Source: Dromaius novaehollandiae (lineage: Eukaryota; Chordata; Aves; Casuariiformes; Dromaiidae). From it: a stretch of 64,000 nt of DNA. This document shows positions 33,204 to 45,283 of the stretch, piece by piece. The translations under genes and the position numbers were made by a program. The notes beneath the pieces are model-generated. The model did no database searches. It saw only the letters and a program-made list of their open reading frames with translations, and had not been told where the DNA came from. Position 1 is the first letter of the stretch. The number at the start of each line of letters is the position of its first letter. The stretch covers positions 10,731,619 through 10,795,618 of the forward strand of contig NC_088105.1 of NCBI RefSeq assembly GCF_036370855.1, given 5' to 3'.

Positions 33204-34374
33204 GACAAAAACACCACTAACTTTCAGCTAATGGTTTAAGAATTCAAACCACTTAAACACTGCGTGTCAGTGTCCGGTCCCAGTCAATTGAAGAGCTAAA
33301 CCAGCTGCTACTAACTGTGGCTGCTTCTTCATGTAGAGTGAGGTTCTGTTCTCTTCTTTTTCATTGTTATTTTATTTAAAGTTAGGAAGCCACTTAGAAT
33401 TTGGAAGATTTTCCTGCTGGATCAAGACTAGAAGTACATCAGCTTGTCAACTACAATCTGTTTGTAGTTACTGCTCCCTTCAAATTGGTTAAATTCACAA
33501 AGTAAGAGCAGTATTTGTGGTATCAGATCATTTTTAAAAGCATATTTTAATTGCCTTCTCATGCCACTGTTTTTTTTTTTTTTAATTCAAACTTTCTCCT
33601 TATAGCATGGCAAAGAATGTTATGACTGAAATAGGAGCTGGTGTCTGATTCTGTTTGACCAGCAGTTTACTGTTCTGTCCATCTTACTTTTATGGAGTAC
33701 AGTACTTGACTTTTGCATAGTTAACTTAGTGCCCAGTAGCTCATGACATCTCTATATTCCAAAAAGCTTTAGTGTTAGCGCTTAAACTGAGATTATATGC
33801 AACTGTCAGGAAGCAGAGGAGGAAGAAAGAAACAAAATTGTGGTTTGGTTTTGGGGTGAGGAGTAGGTTTCTGCAGAAGGAGCGGTGCTTGACAAGGGGA
33901 AGAAACGTAACTGGTTGTGTTGAACTGGGTTTAACTCCTCAAATTCATTAAGCTGTTAGAACTGTTGGAACCGTGACTTTTCTCTCACAGAGGGAGTACG
34001 TTACAGAATAGGTACAGTAGCTAAGCTCAGAGCTTTTTTTCTGGTATCCCATACGCTGTCTTTATATGGCATTGTGTTGCTTAGAATTGTTAAATTGATC
34101 TGCCAGATTACCTTAAAGGTATTGCGATTTGTTTATCTCTTAAGCAAAAGTCTCTTATCTTGAAATAAGAAATGTTTTTTGCTTCAGAAGACACAAGAAG
34201 CAGCAGTCAGGATAATTTGGACTAGTTTCATAGTGCTGGTTAAATCTTGTTCAGCTGAATGAGAAGATCCGATTTATTCAGGAACAGCAACTCTGTTTTG
34301 GAATAGTATGAGAGAGTCCAGAAGGTATGTTTTGGGGGGTATTTTCTGTTTTCCCTTTTTTGGCATCTTAGGTT

Positions 34375-34406
34375 AGCAATCCATCCAATTTGTTGGATGG
34401 ATTGCT
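34375..34406. repeat. Perfect 14-bp inverted repeat with 4-base loop
   Basis: AGCAATCCATCCAA (34375-34388) and its exact reverse complement TTGGATGGATTGCT (34393-34406) flank a TTTG loop. The sequence outside the arms does not pair. No RNA family is recognised. Confidence 0.9.
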
Positions 34407-37318
34407 GCTTGTATCTTTTTGCAGAGTTTTAGTAAAGTGTTCCTGAAAGTCTGGGTATAGCTCTGTTGCAGTATCAGAGTGCAGGGTTTGAGTGTGGGAA
34501 GTAGCTGCTCTAAGTAGGCAGTCTTGATTCTTAGCTCAGCTCACTGCCTCTATTTGAAAGATACTGAAAGGGTCCATGTCTCGTGGTGTGTTTTGAGTGT
34601 TCTCTTCATGAGGAGCTGTGGAATCTGTAGACCAAGGCTCTTAAAACTTGAATGCAATTTAGTTATGGTTGAGAAGTGTAAAAAGATTTGTTGGTGAGCT
34701 TTGAGTGGCTTGGAACTTCTTAATTTTTAACTTTTTTCTGCTTCATGATCTTCTGTGGCACTTCAGAAGTTAAACTACTCTTGTTTTCTGTTTTCCTTAT
34801 TTAAGCCCAAGAATGAATGTACCTTCTGAAATCTGAGAAGATAAATAACAAAGATCAGGTAGTGATATTAGCAAAAGCTGTATAGTTCTTCAGGCATGCA
34901 CTGATTTGAGGGTGCTGTTTTGCTTAGGATGAACTTGCACCGCTCTCCTGCAAGCTTTCCTTGTTGTGTTTTTTCCCGAGTTTATCCTTTCAGTGTCTCA
35001 AGTAAACAAACTTCGTTTCATGAACATCTTATACGAGTCATCCTGTGACTGTATTTCAGTTGCTCAAAGAACTCTTTCCACTAGATTGCACCTTATTCCA
35101 CAATCCAACTGTTGTAACTGTTTTTGGTGTGGAAGTTTACTAATCATGCTAAACTTTATTTTAAGCTTTCCTAATGGTTGGCACTGGCAGCGAGTACAAA
35201 ACGTGACAGTCTGCTGCTCAGAGGTAGCAAGCCGGACTTCTGTGCTCCTGCTGCTTCGTGCTTTGCGTTGCCTGCTGCCAGTGGTGGGAGGCTTCTAGCC
35301 TTTACATCTACTACTCCTTCATGGTTTGAATGCAGTTTCAAATGTTTTGCTGTGGTGGGTGTCTGGAAAAGCATTTTGTCTTTATATTGGAAGGGGTGAG
35401 GAACTTGCCCTCCAAGTAGAATCAGTGGGAGTTATTTGTAGGGGTGGAGGCAAAGTAAGTAAATAACAATTTTTTTCTGAATATCATTTTGTATGTAACA
35501 GCTTTGGGATCCGTGAAAGGTGGAGATATATTTTTATAAAGCACAAGGTGAATAACATTTATATTAGGATTTTAATTTTTTACAGTTAACCTGTTAAAGG
35601 TTCTGTTATACATACTTAGTGTTGCTTTTGGGAAGGGTGTTTGATTTGTACTCTGCTGTTAGCCTTAATAAGCAGTGTTATATTAAGAGCTTTATCTAGA
35701 TATAATTTTGAGGATGGAAAAAATCTTTCTGGTCTGCCTCTTTCTTTGGACTCCCTCTGTTCTTGCCATTTGTGTAAAGTATGTTGGAGCTTTCCTTGGT
35801 AATGCTTGTACTTCACTTGAATATTTTGGAAGTGACTTCTTGTGGTAAGGAAATATATCCTGTGGAAGGAACTCTAATCACCTAGATTTTTCTACTGTTT
35901 CTTCTTAATTAGCTGGAAATTCCTGAAATCTAGGAAATTAAGGTTCCAAGACCCTTAAGGACTTACAATGTTAGTAGTTCCTTAACTCTTCTAATTATGT
36001 AACCTCTTAAGGCATGTCTGAATGTTTCATGGCAAATGAGTATAACGGACAAATATATGGATGCACTGACTACACAAAGGCTTCCCTGCAAATCCGTCTT
36101 GATGATTATTGTGAGTGTTTGGATTTTTAGCCAAAAAAGCAAAATGTAATGATTGATCCGGTATAGTGCATGGTTAGTAAAAATGGGTTTCTTTATTTGG
36201 CTACTTCTTATCTGAAGTGCTGAAAGACCTGCCACAGCACTTTCCCCCAGGGGTTGACACTGAAGGAGTTGATGCGTTGATGTTCTGAGTGCACTGCACT
36301 CTTGTTAAAATCAAGAGACAACTTTTAAGAAACTTTTTTAGAGCTACAAAGGCAAAAAATATTGAATCTTTTTTTTTCCTTTCTGTGAAGGAAATACAAG
36401 CAAACAGATCTATATTTTCCCCGATTGATGTGAGCTTATATGAGCTGCTTTTGAAATTCACACTGCAGACAGCTTCTAAAATCTGTATTGCAGAGATGCT
36501 TCTCCAAGATGGACTTCTAGGTAAGGTTTTGTGTTGGCCTGTTGCCACCTTTAACCTGAGAATGCTGAGTTAAGATCTGTTAGTTTTTTAATTTAAGGAA
36601 ATTTAAGTGATGACGAAAGGAGGAGAGAACTTGTAGAAGTATATTTTTAGGAGCAGTAGACCTGAGTCTCTCTATTTCAACTTTCTTTTAAGGAAGGTTA
36701 ACATGCCAATAGCTGAAACCAAACATGACAGAGGCTTAATTTCCTCAAGGTGGAAGAGAAGCTCTAATCTGAAGAAAGCCATGTTCTCCAGAGCAGAGGA
36801 ACTGACTTCATAGGAAAAGTTGCATCTTATAGCTTATCATGATGGTAATCATGTAAGTTAGGCTTTTTCTAAACAGCAGTGGAGTAAAACTGGTCAGTCT
36901 CAGTTAGACTCTGATGAAGAGAAATGATTTTCACCCTGTCATCAAATGCTGAAATAAAGGCATGCTAGAACTGGGGAGCTTGTTTAAATTTGCCAAAATG
37001 GAGTGAGTTTGGTGTACGGTATTAATTTGCTATAACATCAAGCATGTCTTTTGAAAAATACCTGTCTAAAGCTTTCATTTTTAAGTCTGAGTGAGCAGGG
37101 TGTGTTAAGTCATTGATATGTCTGTAAGTTGAAAATAAACCTAAAATAGAACCTAAAAGTAACTTCCTATTACTTTATCTGGAACTAATCTTTTGAAGTG
37201 TTTGATGATACCTACAGGATATATCAGAACTGGTCCCTTCTTTTAGTTTGGAAATAGTATGAAATTAGCACTTTACAGGCAAACAAACTCTGAGAAATAA
37301 ACACTGCTTCCCCTTTCA

Positions 37319-37332
37319 CCCCCCCCCCCCCC
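37319..37332 (+). repeat. C14 homopolymer
   Basis: Fourteen consecutive cytosines in a pyrimidine-rich stretch. Length is likely uncertain in assemblies. Confidence 0.85.
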
Positions 37333-39079
37333 ACCTTTTTCTATTTATTTTTCTTTCTCTTTTCTTCTCTTGCCATCCTGGAATAGAGAAGTCCCCGGTG
37401 ACTTTTTTCACAAATGCAGGTGCTTTTGCAAAAAATGCTGTTGTTGTAGGCCATGGGTTTCTGGAGCAAACAAAGTGTTCTTGCTTTTTAGTTACCAAAG
37501 AATATTTTTAAAGGAAAAATACTGTAGAGATATGTAGAATATAGTGCACTTTCTCCAGTTGCAGACAAGAAATGTTTTTCCTGCAACTTTTTTTTAGAGA
37601 AACAGGCTCATTAAGGAGATAAATTACTGCAGTTTTCTACCATTAATCTCTCTGAACACCAATATATATACCATGCAGAAAAAAATCCATTAATGTGCCA
37701 TGACCCTGTGCTAATAGTTAAACTCTGCTGTTCTTTGAACAGCGTAGTACTGAAGTAGATGCATGTGGATTACAGTGGGGTAAAAATGGCTCCCTCATGA
37801 ATTAAAATATTTTATTTGCTTAAATAGTTTTAAACTAGAAACTTTGCTTTTCATTTTAAACTAGTTTATCTAAACTGTTTGTCATACAGTTCACCAGCTT
37901 TTTGAAGATGAAGGTGGGGGGAAATGGACTCTCTGAGCTTACAGACTTCTTGTATGCTAATTTTTACTGTGACGTACAAATTGTGCCTGCAATTATGAGC
38001 TTGGAAACTGAAGAGTGAGAAAGGCAGATGATTAACTAGGGATTGCAAATAGGTGTCATAGTTCAGTTTCAGACATCACTGGGCTTTTGTTCTGTTTTGT
38101 TCTTTTCAACTGATGCACAGATACATAAGGTTAAGTGTACACGTGGTATAGCGGTTTAAACTAGATAGTGCATGTCTCTTGCCTGGGGACAAATGATTCT
38201 ATTTGATGTGGGAAGGATGAATTGTTTTCCAATCGTACAGAAGTCTAGTGCTGTTTACACAAGCGAAGTCAAGGTTTCAGATGAATCACAGGTTTCTTAT
38301 GACTGACTTGAACAGTTCAAATCCATTGGAAATAAATGCTCAACAAGACTTACAGCTTTAGGCAGTCTTTCAAGAGCTATTCAAAACACTAGTGAGGTTA
38401 CACACAAAGAAATCTTACAGCACTCTTTTGTTTTGTTTGTTTGTTTTGCCATAGTTATATCACTACCTAAATGAAATAAAAATATGGTGTATCTAAACAT
38501 GTAAACCATACCTGAACTTCAGGAATAAAATGGCAGGTTAAGGTGACTGCAGTGACTAAAGCATTGAGGAAGGCTATGCTCATCTCTAACTGCACAATGA
38601 TGGATATAATTTCATGCAGCTATGTTTAGAGAAATGTGTGATTATCTTCATATTCCTGATTGTATCAAAAGTGATTGCTTATATCTTGTAAATTGATGTT
38701 TCTCGTTTAATTCTGCAGGGTGTTCTTGATCTTGTTCTTTGGTTGATTTTAGAAGATAATTGCGGGAGAAAGATTTACAGCTACAATATGTTCTTAGTCT
38801 CAAGGTGTTTTCATTGTTACTGTCAGTCAAGACAAAGAGGTTAACCTCTTCTCATGCGGAAGTCCATGTAAACTAAGAATTCAGGCAATAATAAGCCCTC
38901 CTATCTTTTGTCTGTTTTATACAAAAGGGTATCAGCTGTGGATAAAATAGCTTTTTAAAATCCTGTACTGCAGGAGGACCTTTTGTTTTTAAGCAGATGC
39001 TATTTAGAGTGTGCAGCATTGGTGAAATTCTTCTCAGAGTCATGGCAAAGCTCCGAGTTACTTCAGGAATGAGTAAATT

Positions 39080-39200
39080 TCTCCTTGAAGTCCCGTTGTG
39101 GTGTAGGTGCTGCAACTGCTTGTGTCACGTTGCCGGACACCTGTGAGGACAGCGAGACCCGGTGCTGCCGTGGGGGGAAGCCTGCTGCTGCGATCCTGTG
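39080..39200. other. GC-richer islet in intron 2
   Basis: A short CpG-containing patch (CACGTTGCCGGACACC, GCGAGACCCGG) lies within AT-rich intron, with overlapping open frames of 109 codons (+) and 89 codons (-). No domain is recognised. It may be an old repeat. Confidence 0.2.
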
Positions 39201-41679
39201 TGCTGCTGGAATCTCTCAGATGTTCCTTCGGATGCTTTTTGTGTCTCTGACTTTCAGAAAACTTTTCTGCAACTTCTTCACACGGCTCCAGCTTCAATGG
39301 ATACTGAATATTATTTGTCCAATGCAAGCCATCTGTTATCTGTCTTGGCAGCGTTCAGTTAGCAGCGTTCAAAGAAAAAAAATATTTCCCTCAGTGCTGC
39401 TTTTTTTGCTTTAAAATCTTCAAACAAGTTAATTTTGTGGAGTTATCCATTTGCCCAAGTTTCTTATCTCTGCAATCCAGGCTTGAGGATTCACTTGCAG
39501 ACCTAGCGTTTGGGGATTCGGAAGGGAGGGGCTTAGGGGTAGAAAGTAGTGTGGTCTCAAATATTGGTTACTTTTGCATTTCTTACATTAATCTTTGTTT
39601 GTAGGATAGAACAGCTTAATGCTAGGTTCATTTTAAGTGTCTGAATTGTGGAAATTGATTTTTGTGCTGTCACAGGTAATGGCGTTCTTACGTCACTTGA
39701 ACGTATTTGAAAGCACTGGTCCTTGTGGTGATGTTGTATGCTATAAGCAGGCCTAATGGTTCTGTTCTTTGGACCCCTGCAATTGTGACTGGGCTTGTTC
39801 AGTCACGTTTTCTCTCTATGCAGGTATTCCTCAGCTCTTAGTCTGCGTACACACTGTAGGGAATGCTCTCACGAGGACAACTTTCTGGAGAGAGCCCCAG
39901 AACATGCTACCCAATTGCAGAGAAGGATACTACATGTTTGTAATGCCCTCAAGTGTGTTAAGGTGGTGCACTTGTAAGTGTGCTTAGGTTTTCTGCCAAA
40001 ATTTAGCCCACTTGCAGCTGTGATGATAATACAAAAATTCCTGCAGCAGTGTTAACACACAAGGCATTTTTTTTACCACTTGTAAATAGGTACTGTCCTT
40101 GGTAGTGGAATGATGTGTGTTTACACCAGATCTGAATGGCATTAAATTAATTTAGTCTGTATGTGTACATATTCTTCACTAGATACATCACAGGTGCTTG
40201 TTCAGAGCTTTTAGCCTGTTTAATACTTTGGATATGGCCATACTTCCATACTTAAAGTGCCTTTTCCTCAAATCACTGGTTTCTGAAACCTGTGGCTTTT
40301 GGACAACCTGGTAAAATTGAGTCTGATGGAGAGCAAACTGTTCTCCCCGGTGCTTTACTTGCTTGATACTGTTAGGTGTGGGCCAGCAAATGATGAAGAC
40401 TGTCTTTTCTTATGATTGCACTTGCAGTGAGTTGGACATTTGAAGCTAATAATAAGATACTCTGCTCTTGAGAGAAGAATGTGAGGTCCTTTAACTTAGG
40501 GTATTTTCAAATGTGTGTGAAACAATTCAGGTTTCTGTTAGGGCCATGGGCAATTTTTAGGAAAAGCATTAAGAAGTAACTGGGTGGTGCTAAGCTTCTG
40601 TTGTACGTTTTCAAACAACTTTGCTGACTTCTGTTGTAACTTGGGTGAGTAGGTGGCAATGTTAAAGGTTTAATTGGCTTTTATGAGAGCGTTTTTTGAG
40701 GAATGGCAGAGACTCTTGTTTGTCAAAAAAAATGGGATTTTTCTCCACTCTGCACAAGTAGAACTGGAAGGACTTTCTTTATGTTCATAGTAGGAACAGA
40801 ACATAGAAATCTTCTGTTAGAGATGTAATTTTCTAAAAGTTTTGAATATGTGAGAATGCTCTGTGGAAAAAATAGTAAAACTGTTCATTTTGTACTAGCA
40901 ATTGGATGAGCTTCTGTTCTTGCTCATTGAAACCCAAAGTATGGTCACTGAAATTGGGTTTAAAAAAACAGAAATAACCTCTCTTTTCACTGAGATGCCT
41001 GAAATTTTAGTAACCTACTCTTATTGCTAGATTATAATTATATTTTAAAGGTTGCACAAAAAAAAAAAACCCCAATTAAAGAATATTCCACACGTTTTTT
41101 GTCTTAATTCCAGCATTTAAATTTAGAATTGAGTTTAAAGTAAGAATTCGGTTTGTTTTTAAGCTTGGACCGTATGTGTTACTGTCTCTGTAAAATGAGA
41201 TTGAAGCTGATTGACTACAAATGAACTAAACTCATACGCAAAGCAGTAGCGTACTGCCTGCTTTCTTGAAGAAGGGTGATTATGCTGTCTCTTGCTTTGT
41301 TTCTGAGCCTATTACCTGGTTTCAATAGAAGGGTAGAAGTTGCTAGTCTGACTAAGTTCCACATCTCTTCTGTAGAAAGATGTGGTTGGGAGACCCGAAT
41401 TGGTTTGTTGCTGATAGAGCAAATGTGAGAAAGCTGAGGGTAACCTGGGGTAGTCCTGGAAGAAGAGTTTGGTTTATCCCACTGTGGAGGGAGGTAGCAA
41501 GTATCCATGAAGAACCTGGTTCTGTTATTTTTTTTGTCTATCTGTGGAACAACTTATTTTGTTTCTGAGTAACTGGCTAAATGTGAGGGTACAATATATT
41601 CTCAAAATGTCACTGATTTTGACTCCTCTGTGACTTTTTTTTCTTGGTGGCTCCTCTTGTATCCCCAGTAAGCTTTCTG

Positions 41680-41703
41680 AGTATCTAGTCCTAGTATCTA
41701 GTC
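41680..41703 (+). repeat. Short direct duplication (AGTATCTAGTC, two copies)
   Basis: AGTATCTAGTC occurs at 41680-41690 and again at 41693-41703, separated by CT. Confidence 0.8.
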
Positions 41704-44700
41704 TTACTGGAAATTCATTACCTCTGTGATGTGCTGTATAGTCAGAGAAGGGATTTGTTTCTGAGATCATACTTGGGCTGTTCAGAGTTGCCAACCGTTT
41801 GACCAAGAGGAAGGTTTGGTCCTTGGTCTGGTGCAGGCGAGCTGGTCTGCTGGCTGTTTGTAGCCCAAGAGCTTGTGACTGGTTGCTTGCTGTCATTTCA
41901 AGCACAAAGAACTGTATTTAAATCTTACAGCCTAAATTTGATTCGCACATAGAAATTAAAAGTTTTTAGAGGTTGGAATGCATTCTTCAGTGAGCTTTTA
42001 TCTTATTTTAGATATACATCTCGTGAGATCACTTGTCTTCCTCTTGAAGCTCATACTGCCACAGCATCATAATTAAATATGATCCATTTTCTAACTTTAA
42101 CATTCACTGTTTGGTCTTTTTTGAGACATCATAAACTGGACTAGCTTAATTTATGGTAAGATAAAAACAGATTGCCCTTCATTGAAAAATAAAAAGCATT
42201 GAACAAATACTCATTTCATTTTTATAGCTGGTAATTTGTTTTATGTGTCTCAGTGGTCAGCTGTGTCTCTTTTTCTTCTAGTTAGGGAAAGTTGCTGATA
42301 TGTTCTCTAGTTAATCACTGTGATCGGTTAACTTAGCTGCAAAATGATGAAAATGTATCCTCTTTATTCTAACATTTGTAATGATGGGCTTTTAGTATCT
42401 TATGCAATATTGAATATATGCTAAAGTCTAATTACTCTTTAAAAGAAACCTCTACTGGATTGATCACATGGGTTGGACAGTTGATATGAGGTAATCTGAA
42501 ATATATCTGTTTCTCCATAGAAGAGGTTTATTTCAAAATTGGACTTCTCTAGCTTACAGTGTGTGAGCAGTTCTGATGCTTGTGCTGTCGTCTTTGGTGA
42601 TCAGTAAGAGTGATTTCTTGAGTAACTTCTAGAAACCCAAGAACCCATGTGCCAAATGCTGTTCAAGCGCAAGGAGTGCCTTTGCCCCAACAAGCCTGCT
42701 TGGAGATAACAAAATTGCTCCTCTAGGTAGGACATCCCGATGTTAGTTGTGGAGGGAAAGGAACGAGGAGGGAGAGCCTCTGTTACAGTCTGAAAATCCA
42801 CCGAGTCTCACCTCCTTTCGCAGTTCCCGTTGCTGAGATTCTTTGTTGGTAGCTGGTCCCTGTGTACTTAAAAAGGACTAGACAAGAATTTTCCTAAATA
42901 CTTGGCACTTGTTGATTCAGGCTTTGAGGAATGCTTTTGATTCTTCTGCCAGAGGTTCAGCATTTCACATCTCTCTGGTGCCTTCAGCTTAGGAGACGAG
43001 GAGCTGGAAGCTGTTTTGAAGCCCTAGTGTCTTATTTTAGTATGCCAGCTCGGTCACCACCCCTGCTATCTGATAGCATAAGCCACCATGGAAACCTGCC
43101 TCTTGATTTTCAGCTATGCTGTCTTGCTGTGAGCTGTTATCTCCACGTGCCTGTGCTTTTGAATGTGATGCCTTATGTATTTTGTTCTGAACTCTAGACA
43201 TCCTGAATCTTAGTTAAAACTAGCTAATACCTGCCTTGACTGAAGATACTTGATTATGTGATGCATTTAATTGTTGCTAACTCTGTAGGATATGGATGAC
43301 CTTTCATGCAATGTCAGTCCAAAAATGGTTCTTATGTATTTGAATCTACTGGCTATATAGCCATTATTGTTCAGTTTCTAAATACTGATAGCTTGTTACA
43401 GATCTTCAGAAAGAGTGCCTGTTCCAGGAGCAAGCTGTTTCATGAGCTGCAGAACTGAGAGCTTGTTTCCCATGTGTCTCCAGCTGTGATTTTTGGTGTC
43501 TGAGACAAGCTCTGACCAGAACGTCTTCTGTTGGCGAGGTACTTCTGAAGGGTCTCATGGCAATAGGCATCTGTGGAGTTTCATTCTCTCCCCTGTATCT
43601 ACTGCTTTGTCATATTCGAGCAACCTGCTGATGGGGTCAGAGGCTTTTGAGAGTGAGAGAAGAGGGGTGGTGTTGGAAGGCAGACACACGGATAACTGGG
43701 CTCACACAGTCACAATTTCTGACAAAAACCAGCTCATTCAGACTCTTAAACACTTGTTCTTTCAGCATTCACATATTTGGTTATCTTCAGATCTGCCTGC
43801 CTGTATGTTGCAGTATGCCTGACTTAGAAATCAGCCAGTGCAATAATTTGTAACGGCTGAAATACCTGAAATTGGAAGGGAACCAGCTTGCTGAAATACT
43901 TAGCACTGATATATTGCTGTCTTATACTGTTTACATTTTTCTAAAGAAGTATGAATGGTAATATAAGATGCATTAGGTGTTAGTGACACCCATGTGATTA
44001 GGTCTGACTGTCAAAAGGATACCTTATCTGGAGAAGTCTGCACAGTTAGAATTTTTGTAAAAAGATCCTGTTTATCTGTAAGAAGGATATTTCTGTGGTG
44101 TATTTTTACAAGCTTAACTATGCCCTTCTATTTCCAGTCTTTTAAAAATGCCATCTGTGTTAGACTTGAAATAATGTGAAATGTTATGAAGTTGAATTTA
44201 GATTATTCTGTGAAGTGAGCTGTTGCTTTTTCCTGTAGTAACTATGAAGAGATCTCACAACTAGAGAAGCAAGGCATTTTCTGGGAGCCTGTTAGCATGA
44301 TCGGAAGATTTTGTGGTGTTTTGCTTGTTTATTTCCTCTTTGGGGTTTTCTGTAGTCTCAATTCCCTGGTTCCAACATTGTAAATGCTCTCACAGAAGAA
44401 AAAGTACCTGTGTTTTGCAAAGGGAATTCTTTCAATAAAGAGCTGATCCAGATGAGCGAGCATTACCTAGATTTGTCTCCTGCTCTCATGTACTTCTCTG
44501 ATGGATCGCTGGAGCCTGACCTCACGCTGGCCACTCATGCTGTTTAAGAAAAACTAGATGGAGGAATCTGAGGCAATAGTGCACTCTCCAGGGGACTGTT
44601 AAGACTTTAGAGGATGAAGTGCGATTTGGATACGAGGTTGCGGTTTCTTTTCAATACCACATCTAGACATAAAATAGTTCTGGTAGTCAGGATTTAAGAA

Positions 44701-45033
44701 TAAATCACTTAGGAGAAAAGTTAAAAACCAGAAGAAAATGTGGAGGCTTTGTTTAATCAAATCTGTGACCTTTCTCATAGACATTTTTTCTGTTTCAAGT
44801 TCAATATGGCATAAGGCAACAAAATATGAGGTTTACTATCATAGAGATCCATGTTTAACAAAAAAAAAATCTCGTGGTTGCATTATTTTGTTTATGTGCA
44901 TGGTACAATGCAATGTAAAATGATTAGTGATGTAATACAGCATATTACAAAAATGAGCATTTTTCTCCCACCTCCTCCAAGAGCAGTGCTTCTGCAAGGT
45001 TGGAAAACAGCATTTCTAAACTGGTGCCTCTTA

Positions 45034-45054
45034 CCCGGCCCGAGAGAGGCCGGG
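45034..45054. repeat. GC-rich 7-bp hairpin in AT-rich intron
   Basis: CCCGGCC (45034-45040) and GGCCGGG (45048-45054) pair around a CGAGAGA loop. The stem is entirely GC in otherwise AT-rich DNA. Confidence 0.7.
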
Positions 45055-45245
45055 CCACGAGAACAGATGCTATCAGAAAGCTGCTGTTGTGGAGCAGTCG
45101 CTTCTGGCTTAATGAAGTTTTTGTTCTTACTGACTGAAAACTTCTCAGTAGGATGCTGAAAAATACTCTGAAGGATATTCCAGAGAATCATCCCTCAATT
45201 ATTGTTACCCCTTAGAAGATGGGGACCTTCTACACCTGTGTGAAG

Positions 45246-45283
45246 ATGTATGTGTGTATACACGTGTATGCATACATGCACAC
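45246..45283 (+). repeat. 38-base alternating purine-pyrimidine tract with palindromes
   Basis: Strict purine-pyrimidine alternation runs from 45246 to 45283. It includes the perfect palindromes GTGTATACAC (45254-45263) and TGTATGCATACA (45265-45276). It is a degenerate TG/CA-type microsatellite. Confidence 0.85.

Noticed and set aside
38311..38322. AGTTCAAATCCA resembling a tRNA B box
   Set aside because: No matching A box, acceptor stem or anticodon arm at the required spacing.
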